Below are positions 56,171 to 64,000 of a stretch of 64,000 nucleotides of DNA, one piece after another. This DNA is from Diospyros lotus. Lineage: Eukaryota > Streptophyta > Magnoliopsida > Ericales > Ebenaceae. The position numbers were made by a program, and so were the translations under genes. The notes under the pieces were generated by a model. It was not told the origin of the DNA. It saw only the letters and a program-made list of their open reading frames with translations, and searched no databases. The stretch is taken from contig NC_068350.1 of NCBI RefSeq assembly GCF_014633365.1, forward strand, positions 37,005,119 through 37,069,118, given 5' to 3'. The stretch's first letter is position 1. The number at the start of each line of letters is the position of its first letter.

Positions 56171-56391
56171 CTAGGCATACTTTGGCCTAGAACTTCAATT
56201 GAAGAAATCTGATTGAGTTCAAGTTCAATGCCCCCACCTTCTGCAATAGCTAGCCGACCAAAATCGGTCTCCCTGTCCAATACAAGGATGGATAACGGAC
56301 CTACAACCATAGTTGCCTTTACTGTATTCCCATTCAACCCATGGCCAAGCTCTGTTGCAAAAATATTAACAACATCCTGAAAATATAGCAA
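56074..56391 (-). CDS. Unrecognised ORF, basic C-terminus (second part)
   Basis: 105 codons: VNIFATELGHGLNGNTVKAT, MVVGPLSILVLDRETDFGRL, then RMKKKRAKRRKQERRMKW. It lies just after the 182-codon ORF in transcription and may be the same protein after a frameshift or stop. The highly basic stretch resembles a nuclear localisation or nucleic-acid-binding tail. No family recognised. Confidence 0.45.
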   Translation of the reverse strand: MLYFQDVVNIFATELGHGLNGNTVKATMVVGPLSILVLDRETDFGRLAIAEGGGIELELNQISSIEVLGQSMPRMDLENLRMKKKRAKRRKQERRMKWIEKAEAS

Positions 56392-56424
56392 TGAAGAATT
56401 GTAGACTTGCCTTGGGTGCTCAGA

Positions 56425-56973
56425 CTAATGTTGTCTGTGAGCATTGGAATTAGGGGCCGTTGTGATTTCAGTACCAGCCAATAGCTCCTCAGTGGCTTCC
56501 ATAAGGCCTTCATCCTGGCCGCCTTTCCGGACATGATTTGTAGCCCAATTATCTAATAAAACAATATCCTTGCCCAAACCCGATTTATCAGCTTCTAGCT
56601 CTTGTAAAGTGTAATCTATACAGATCTCCTCATCCAATCTACTTTCATGTTCCGAATCCTGAGTTACCATTGATAAATTGGCTTTGATTCTAACAACAAC
56701 TTCCTTAATATTGACTGAATTTTCAGTTAGTTCCTCTTGATTCCATGCAAGTAATCCAATAGCTTCTTTTTCCCCGTATTTGTCAAGATATTTCTCTACA
56801 TGCACTTCTCCTTCAAAAAGATCCATGAGCTCCTTTTGATCTGCTGCCCTATCAACCTGATCAATATAATTTTCCTCAAGAATATGCTTTTCACCACCAA
56901 AATTACTCCCAATATTGTCGTTATCCTTCTGGTTCCTGCTGCCTCCATCAGAATGCTTCTTTTTTTTGCCCAA
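56425..56973 (-). CDS. Unrecognised ORF of the non-autonomous element
   Basis: 182 codons, acidic and hydrophilic: MGKKKKHSDGGSRNQKDND, then KELMDLFEGEVHVEKYLDKY, GLLAWNQEELTENSVNIKEV and IVLLDNWATNHVRKGGQDEG. No zinc knuckle, protease or polymerase motif. Upstream in another frame (to about 57154) is FDDYHGSFNKEEFLGVEPPK. It could be a divergent gag or captured host sequence; function unknown. Confidence 0.5.
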   Translation of the reverse strand: MGKKKKHSDGGSRNQKDNDNIGSNFGGEKHILEENYIDQVDRAADQKELMDLFEGEVHVEKYLDKYGEKEAIGLLAWNQEELTENSVNIKEVVVRIKANLSMVTQDSEHESRLDEEICIDYTLQELEADKSGLGKDIVLLDNWATNHVRKGGQDEGLMEATEELLAGTEITTAPNSNAHRQH

Positions 56974-57329
56974 AGTCTAGAGTAAGCAGTAAATCAGTTG
57001 TTTGTAATCTTGTCTTCTCCTTCGGCGGCTCCACTCCAAGGAATTCTTCCTTGTTAAAACTTCCGTGATAATCATCAAAGTATTCCACCGAAAAGTTGTA
57101 ATGATACTTCTTAATAAGTATCATCGCAAACTCTTGCAACTTCCCGCATATCATAAGGCCAAATTCCTTGCTCGTATCATGTACCCCACTGTTTGCTCTC
57201 TTGTCCCATTGGTTGATCTCATTCTCAAACTTCTTTTCCCTTATTTGTTGCTTCTAGCCAACTGAAAATGCAGCACTCTTCTACTGCAATTGAGGCTCCA
57301 CTTGCTTCATGTGTGCACTGCTTCCCATG

Positions 57330-59094
57330 GCCGACATCTCCTAAATAGTACATTTCGAAGATCAAGGAGGAGGAGTTCTATACATTCTTCTATTTCACAT
57401 GTTTTAACAATTCCTGTACTCGCCTCATGCAAGTCAATAACTGAGGCACCCTCTTTTCTTTGTTGTCCCTTACGAACCAAGTTGACCGAAATTCATAGCT
57501 GAAATCTACCTCTTACTTCCCCTTACTCATTATCTAAAGCACCAACAATCAACGGGCAAGATAAGTTGGAAGAATCTGCTTCTCAAACAAAATCCACCTC
57601 TGATTCTTTTTTTTTTTCCACAGCTTCCCCCTTCTGGTATTGCTTACTGATTTATAATTGGTTGCTCCAAATTCGCCTCCAATATTAATCGACTCCAATG
57701 CGATTGCTTCAATTTTTCGAATTCAGGCCGGAAGTCACCGCACCCACTGTCTGGTTCAATGGAAATCACTTGTCTTGCTTTTACTTTCAATTTAGACCGC
57801 CTTACTCGCAGCTTCCAAAGTCACCAAAGCCTTAACAGTGAATTTGTTTCTATAAATGCCTATTACCTATGTTCAACTTCCACTTTTCCTCCACAATCTA
57901 AACCAAGACTCCTGTGACTCAATTTGTCTCCTCTTCCTTTAAATCGAAATGACCCACAGCCGAGGCTCAAGGATCTGCTAATGGAACTGGAATTCACGGC
58001 CAAGAATCAATCTCCAGCTTCTCCTTCGGAATTAAATGTAAGATACGCTCACCCGCTTCACATCTGCCACTGGATCACCTTCGGATTCCAAAATCATCAG
58101 CACGGGTCGGAAGGCAACCACAACCATAGCACACACAGTGCCTTTCGATCAAAGTAGCAACGCCCCACAGAACTCCGGTCGGAATTCTTGATCAAAACTG
58201 CAACACCACAGCCGCGTCTATAAGAAGCTTATTGGTCTGGTCGGACTAGTCTTCTAGTCTAGGTCGTCCGCTTCACCTCCAACGGACTCACACTCGCCTT
58301 AGACAGTCGCAACCCTCTGGCTGTCCACGTCACCACCTTTGACGGACTCCTTACTCACTGCAATCCTAACGACTGGCCGAGGATCACCGGTTCCGAGGTC
58401 GCTCCTTAAGTTTGCCTGGATGGTCTAGATTGGCTCTGCTTGCGATCGATGTGGATTCACAATCACCTCCCCGTTGACTCCTCCTCCTCACCCAATCACC
58501 AACCACGGCCTGGAGGACCATCAACTCCCTGAGTTCACCTTGATCGACAAGTCCTCAGAATAGAATTACGATAGCAGTAGGCTTTGATCGCTCCAATCTG
58601 CTTCTTTTCGATGCCTTAAGCTCCGTCTAAATTGTTGTTCGACCAACTTCCTAGCCTAACTTTGTGCCTCACTCTAATCAGAATTGAGAGAACCGCGTCT
58701 TCCTCCTCTGGTTCTGCCTACTCACTAGTTGCGTTTGATAATGGTTGCGACACCTTCCTCGTCTGCGTTGCCCCTACCTCGTCTTCTCGTCTGCGAACTC
58801 TGATTATTGCCTAAACCTCCTTTCACTGGAAATCACTGCAACCGATCACTATGGACCAGCCACCTAACTCGCCCCGACACTACTACTTGAATTCGCTAGA
58901 CAAGATGCGCAACTTTTGAAACCAACTCACAATTCCAAATCCAGCTTTCATTAATCGCTAGCCTGTTACACTTCCAAAATTCGTCAATCTACGATTAGCT
59001 TCCAGAAAACGACCAGCTGCTCTGCTCAAGCAATTCCGCCGAGAATCGTCAGAATCGACTACCAAAATTGCACAAACCACAGCCGTAGAACGAC
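57330..59094 (-). other. Long leader of the non-autonomous element
   Basis: About 1.75 kb between primer site and first plausible ATG (57329, MSAMGSSAHMKQVEPQLQ then TAG). GC-richer than the surrounding intron, with many ATGs and stops and no conserved frame. Long untranslated leaders are typical of large non-autonomous LTR elements. Confidence 0.5.
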
Positions 59095-59110
59095 GACTCT
59101 GATACCAAAT

Positions 59111-59468
59111 TGTCACAACCCTAGGATTTGTTTAAGGTTAGAAAGGGAAGTGAGAAGAGTTCACAAGAGAGAGAGCAAAATTCGAAGAGAGAGATTGAAT
59201 AGAATTAGGGAGAGAAGGGATGGAATAGTGGAGAACGAGAGAGAGGGGGGGAGGGAAAGAGAGAAATTGTAGAGAGAGAATTAGAATTCATTCAATTCCA
59301 TTCAAGCATCTCTTCTCTACATACTATAGTCTATTTATAGGCTATTCAAATGAAAGAAACATCTAGAATAACAGCCCATGTCTTGTAACAAAATAACAGA
59401 ATAGCTCCTAACAAACTAAGATAACTAATTACATTATTGCCCTTCTAATTACCCCTTGGGTCGTGACA
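59111..59468 (-). repeat. 5' LTR of the non-autonomous element
   Basis: 358 bp; lacks most of the AG run of the other copy and has TATAGTCTATTTATAGGCTATT, one arm of the palindrome mutated. Confidence 0.92.
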
Positions 59469-59751
59469 TATAAGTACTTCATTGACAATTGGATCAAAAT
59501 ATTTTTGGAACCAACTTCCAAAAATTTAATGGCTGAGATAAAATTTAGAAACTTGCTGCTGTAACCGACTCTATTCATCCTATGTGTTAATAAAAATGTG
59601 AAAGGAGCTATAAAATGTCAACTGTTAGAATGGAAAATATTACAACTGAATTACTTAAAAAACATTAGCGTACAAAAACCACTTTATGCATTACCTAAAG
59701 GAAACAGATATAGTTGGGTAAAATAGTGAAAAGTGAACAATAATATCATAC

Positions 59752-59968
59752 CGTGAAAAATCCACTGAAGCTGTACTGAAGTATTGGCACAGTGTTAACA
59801 CCCAATTCCAAGTCGTTGAGATAAGGACCATTCACATCCATGATGGTATGAACATCTGGAAATCCTGAGAAAGCCCATGAGTGGTTGAGGCGGATGCTAT
59901 AATCATATAACACAGGACCTTGACCATGAAATATTATTGCTCCTTTAATTTTGGGTTTTGAACAATCC
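59752..59968 (-). CDS. ABCA1: ABCA1 exon 5: first extracytosolic domain
   Basis: 217 nt after TATGCAG, ending ahead of GTATGA in phase 0. Key blocks are [31 protein letters not shown] and [13 protein letters not shown], all strongly conserved in plant ABCA1. It is followed in transcription by the 14.5 kb intron 5, the largest in the window, which holds two LTR elements and two SINEs. Confidence 0.96.
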
Positions 59969-61552
59969 CTGCATAAAGAGGAGAGAGCTTTCAACATCCT
60001 TCTAAGCTAAGGTGATGCAGTTGGGAATCAGACAAGAAACGTTCGCATCCTTCGGTGCTCAATGACCCAGAAATAAGTGTGTTAGTTCTTCTACATTAGG
60101 AAGATTCAAATTGCCTCCTTATATTATCATAATAGAAATCATATGTGACAAACACATCTGGAATCAACAATTTCAAGCTTTGCTATTATGATAGGTCAGC
60201 AAATGGAAGCACATGAATATCAGGCATGCTCAAAGTAACGACACATTTGGAATTTATGCTACTTCAGCTTGGTATGTAGCAGCATTATATTTGTAATTCT
60301 CATGCAGCTTTATTACCTGCATCATCTCACAGCCAAGAACTGCTAGCAGAGAGTTTATATATCATCTCTTTCCAGGTGCTCTTATTTCCGTCTAGGAGTG
60401 TTAACCACACCCCACTATAGTCTGGTAAATTCATGATAAAAGAGGAAAGCGGAAAGTATATGAGAGTATGTACCTTCTCCCTCCAAAAAGGTTTTCAAGG
60501 AATATCAGTCTGCAAGGCAGCTATCCAGAATCTATGGAGCACTATGCTAAAATACAGGTCATGTCCATATCCATAAGACATGAGACATCAAAATAGATGA
60601 TTGTCACGCCATCTAACATGTTCAGTGATGACTTGTGGACAAATAAAATTACAAATTATAGATGCCAAGTGGTGTGTCCAATGCCAAATACTTAGTTAAC
60701 ATATCCTTCCTTTGCATAACAAAGAAAATGATTATTTTAGTTCTATTCCGCCATGTGTCCAAACCCATGTCCATATCAACATATCAGTCCATATCAAAAA
60801 GCAACTCATGTCATTCCCAATCTAGTCTAGTTGCCCAAGGAACTAGATCTTATAGAAAGCACCTTTTTCACATAGAGCCAAAGTAAAAACCAACTATAAA
60901 ATCTTTTCATCCTTCCTTCTTTTGGACAACAAACACAAAACATGACGCCATTTCTCATATACAACCACATTGACTTACTTGTTTTCCTCCACTTTTTGCT
61001 CAACCATTTACGAATAGCAGTCAGATTAACAGCAAAAACACAAAAAGTATTAAGGCAATATAAATTTAAAACCCCAACACACTTCAAGAAAAGTGATATA
61101 TAGCCATGCACAACCAAACTTATGTAAATTAAGAATCCGGTCTGTGATCACACAAAGTAAATGTTTTGAGTGTATAGATTCATGTACCAATCATGTAAAA
61201 GGGAGTTTTTATGAAACTTGCAATAGTAAGAAGAATAATTGCAAAAGGTCTAGATTCATTTAAAAATCTCAGGGAAGAAAGGAAGGGGACAAAACATATA
61301 TATTTATGTATGCATATATATGTACACACAGAGATATGAATAGCTTGTAATTGATTGATCAACATTCCAACATTGGTTTATAATTGGAAATCCTAAAATT
61401 CAACATGTCCAAATCAAAACATAAAGTCAATCAAATAATGAAACTACTGTCTTGATGACAAAATTTGATTTCCTTGCTATTATTCCATCATAAGTTAAGC
61501 CATCTAAGCTAAAAAGAATAAGGTAATGCAGAAAAAGAATAAAATAACTCAC
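59969..61552. other. Intron 4, no element recognised
   Basis: 1.58 kb. No TE edges or coding seen; a TATATA-type stretch near 61297-61330. Confidence 0.55.
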
Positions 61553-61635
61553 TCAATTTCATAGCAAACACCATAAGAATCTGAACGTATGTAGGTTTCG
61601 AGCTCTGACTCATCTTTGTAAATTCTACTAACCAT
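61553..61635 (-). CDS. ABCA1: ABCA1 exon 4: first extracytosolic domain
   Basis: 83 nt between TTTGCAG and GTGAGT. It reads MVSRIYKDESELETYIRSDS followed by YGVCYEIE, corresponding to the family block with conserved ELETYI and YGVC. It ends after two bases of a glutamate codon. Too short to stand out as an open frame by itself; found by splice sites and similarity. Confidence 0.93.
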
Positions 61636-62107
61636 CTGCAAACATGAAAACCAAGTCACAATCAAGACCAGAAGAATCTAGTTTCTTTTAGTACAAAAAA
61701 CATGCATTTATAATAACAGAAATAATTTTACACTGATGTGTTTTAATCCATTCAGATTGAAGACCAGTGAGGAAAGACTGAGAACAAAAAAATCGGGGGG
61801 GGGAGGAACAATCAGAGAAGATGTACTATGAATGAAAAAGAAGAGTATGGAAAGCTCATTTTTCACTAGGTTGAAACCTAAGAACAAACATATAATTGAT
61901 TAGTTGCCCCAAAAGAACACATGAGAACAAACAAAAAAGAAAAGAAAATTAACGTTCTTACACCAACTAATATGCTTCTAATCATATATTGCATGTGATC
62001 AAAGACATGACTGTCAGTTCAATAAATTATAGGTACCTATTTTCTAACACTTTGAAGAAAAACGGAAGTGAATAAGTAGTATAAAAACGCAATAGTCCAG
62101 TATGTAC
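61636..62107. other. Intron 3, no element recognised
   Basis: 472 bp intron with a short G run near 61795; otherwise plain. Confidence 0.6.
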
Positions 62108-62336
62108 CTTTAGTAAAGGAAATTTCATTGACAATGTGTCGATCATCATTTTTGTTTCCGTTGTATCTGGAGCAAATGCTAAAAACTCGCCCTTGGCCAA
62201 CAGTGATTCCAACATTTGAACGAAAGAGGGAGATGTTTCACCTTTTCCCACTTCAACAAACATCTTTTTCTGAATGTGACTGCCCATAATGGAAACAGTT
62301 TCATCACTTCCAGGACTAACTGTAAAAGGTGCAAAC
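62108..62336 (-). CDS. ABCA1: ABCA1 exon 3: first extracytosolic domain
   Basis: 229 nt, first base completes the codon from exon 2 and the exon ends in phase 0 before GTACAT. It contains FVEVGKGETSPSFVQMLESL and LAFAPDTTETKMMIDTLSMK, which match the start of the large loop after helix 1. No stop codon and good agreement with the family, including the spacing of the acidic and LAFAPDT motifs. Confidence 0.95.
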
Positions 62337-62440
62337 CTACAACTTGAAATGAAAAGGAAACCATTCTCTAACAAACTTTTAGGGTGATCACTTCTTTAGA
62401 TAAAATGGACTGTGAAGTTTGTATGTTCAAAGTCGCAACT

Positions 62441-63243
62441 ATTGTTGTTAAAATCACAATTCAATGCGTACAATTTTATGTGCCGGAGACCTAAAAACGA
62501 TTTAACTCGCATGCAAAATTGGAATTGGGGTAAAATCACATTGAATCGCGAGTTAACTCGATAAAATCACTCAACTCGCAATTTCAGCGAGTGTAATTTT
62601 GACTTGCTGGAAGCTTAGAGACAGAATTGAGAGCTTCCAATAAGTGACCAAATTGACTAATCAGTTAAAATTGAGAGCTTCACACACACACAGTAGGCAC
62701 AAACACAACACAAAATCGAGGGCTTCCGCCATTCTCTGCCACCGTTCTCCCTCGTCGCGCGGTTGCTCGGTGCTCATGGTCGTCGTCTGCTTGCTTCTCG
62801 GTTGCTTGGTGCTCAGTCGCACATCATCTTGGAATCTCGGCATTCTCAACTTCTCTCACAGTTGCACGCACTCGCACTCTCATCGTCATTGACGTTCTCA
62901 AATTGGTTCTCTCATCATCATAGACGTTCTCATTTTCTTGGTTGTGTATTGATATATATATATATATAATATATTGTATATATACATATATTTCTTTCTT
63001 CTCAATTTGAGTATTAATATATATATATATTCATTTTATACATATATAATATATATTGTGTATATATATATATATTTCTTAGTTGTGTATTAATTCATTT
63101 TTTTATAAAATTATATTATTATAAACATATATTTACCTAAATTAAAAGGTATTTTTAATTATCTTTAAAATCTTACGATTTTACGATCTGATCTTGTGGA
63201 TGCTCCTTCGATCTCACTTAAAATCTCGATTTTAACAACCTTG
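62441..63243. mobile_element. Mutator-like non-autonomous inverted-repeat transposon
   Basis: Exact 9-bp duplications GTCGCAACT at 62432-62440 and 63244-63252 flank an 803-bp unit. Its ends are inverted: ATTGTTGTTAAAATCACAATT on the left, and on the right the complement of AATCTCGATTTTAACAACC. A 9-bp TSD with such ends fits the Mutator superfamily. No transposase inside. The middle (about 62690-62940) is clearly GC-richer and has an open 82-codon plus frame, while 62950-63080 is AT repeats. Located in intron 2. Confidence 0.8.
62950..63080. repeat. AT-rich simple repeats
   Basis: Several (TA)n runs (62952-62968, 63017-63030, 63058-63075) within the Mutator-like element. Confidence 0.85.
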
Positions 63244-63252
63244 GTCGCAACT

Positions 63253-63739
63253 CTTGATGAAATAGCCACATGCTTAGCTAACGAATAGTAAAAGTGGCTC
63301 AAGAAAAAAGGCCTATTATTTGTAAAGAAGTAACGTTTTACTAGAACAATTTCCCCCTTATCCTTCTTCATCCCATTCTTAATTTGATTGTTTAAACCAC
63401 ATCCAAAAAAACATTATGTTCCTATTCTTTTCCCCACATCCTTCATCCTATTCTTAATTTGATTGCTAAGAAAATCCTAAAATATATGCAACAAAAGCTT
63501 CTATTACATACTTCTTAAAGCTATAGGACCCACAAGTTGGGGAAATTTTGGTTTCTTTCCTTCATGCTCACAGAAATCTTTTTTTCTTAATGAAAAGAAT
63601 GAAGTAAATTACAGCAATAAGTGAGAAATTTTTTAATTGAAATTAAACGGCCATGCCACACATGTATAAAAAAGATGCACAAAACGAAAATTATAGTAAT
63701 TTTCATTCTTAAATCTTAATAAAGATCATAAAGACATAC
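63253..63739. other. Intron 2 remainder
   Basis: No coding; a short word CATCC-CTTAATTTGATTG occurs twice near 63370 and 63445, a minor duplication. Confidence 0.5.
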
Positions 63740-63819
63740 GGCTGAGCAGGATGAATTTGTGTATCAACTCGAGTCCTTACAGCAATTAGCATCAGCATTA
63801 CAATAGTCGGAAGCAAAAC
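63740..63819 (-). CDS. ABCA1: ABCA1 exon 2: end of first membrane helix
   Basis: 80 nt, opened by an AG at 63821-63820 and closed by a GTATGT donor. It encodes [20 protein letters not shown] and continues to HPAQ. This is the conserved segment in which the first transmembrane helix of plant ABCA1 ends and the first non-cytosolic loop begins. It ends two bases into a proline codon completed by exon 3. The start-codon exon is to the right of the window. Confidence 0.95.
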
Positions 63820-64000
63820 CTGCCACCATGAAAAGAAAACAAAAGGATGCATCTTTAGTATTCTATATTGGAAGTGTTCGATACAAAACTCACTAGATAG
63901 AACAAGTTGGAAACTTGGAGCAATCAAGAAGAAGAAGATGAAAGAGAAGATTTCATCAACTAGCTTCCTGGTTGCATAAAAGAACTTCCTGGTCAAAACA

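Larger units (their letters stand above)
55465..59468 (-). mobile_element. Non-autonomous gypsy-derived LTR element with unusual internal ORFs
   Basis: LTRs at 55465-55850 and 59111-59468 start TGTCACAACCCTAGGATT and end GGGTCGTGACA. Perfect 5-bp duplications TATAA flank the element (55460-55464, 59469-59473). A primer site TGGTATCAGAGTC lies at 59095-59107 (minus). About 3.3 kb lies inside, with no RT, RNase H or integrase core that I can recognise. Gypsy ancestry is suggested by an N-terminal MKQVEPQLQ (near 57305; compare MKQMEAQLQ in the gypsy copy) and a C-terminal RDKKPFREGIVTT (compare EDKKLLKERLVVT). Confidence 0.88.

Noticed and set aside
62644..62892. The 82-codon ORF in the Mutator-like element as a real gene
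   Set aside because: No promoter, domain or codon signal supports translation; kept only as possible captured sequence.

Overview
The window is nuclear DNA from a flowering plant, most likely a eudicot. It holds 23 consecutive internal exons (about 1,198 codons, minus strand) of one full-size subfamily A ABC transporter, recognisable as the plant ABCA1 type. The first exon lies beyond base 64000 and the second ABC domain lies before base 1. Every exon I placed has AG/GT borders, all phases join, and no stop interrupts the joined frame, so the gene looks intact. No bacterial, viral or CRISPR features were seen.

Layout in gene order (right to left). 63819-59752: end of the first membrane helix and first lumenal/extracellular domain. 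45298-42926: rest of that domain and the first membrane bundle, in compact exons. 42855-22420: first nucleotide-binding domain, with its P-loop glycine separated from the rest by a 5.3 kb intron. 15751-11379: linker, helix 7 and second large domain. 4120-4037: a membrane helix of the second bundle.

The gene spans more than 59.7 kb while coding only 3.6 kb here. Five introns hold most of the excess: intron 5 (14.5 kb), 14 (12.5 kb), 23 (7.3 kb), 18 (6.7 kb) and 13 (5.3 kb). They are filled with transposable elements. Five bounded LTR elements could be delimited: Ty1/copia elements at 4655-11171, 17758-20674 and 30747-36190 (antisense to the gene), a Ty3/gypsy chromovirus-like element at 48003-53112, and a non-autonomous gypsy derivative at 55465-59468 (both in gene sense). 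Target-site duplications (TSDs) are exact for three of these and one mismatch off for the other two. There are also truncated copia pieces, nested solo LTRs, at least five 3' relics of one RTE-like LINE family, tRNA-derived SINEs, and a Mutator-like inverted-repeat element (62441-63243).

The unusual points are: the P-loop split; a chloroplast ycf2 fragment inside a deleted copia element; the non-autonomous gypsy derivative with an unrecognised reading frame; the Mutator-like element with an exact 9-bp TSD and a GC-richer middle; an array of SalI-type palindromes in a nested LTR; and dead elements whose stops fall mostly at tryptophan codons. All calls come from reading the sequence and from family knowledge; no search was run.
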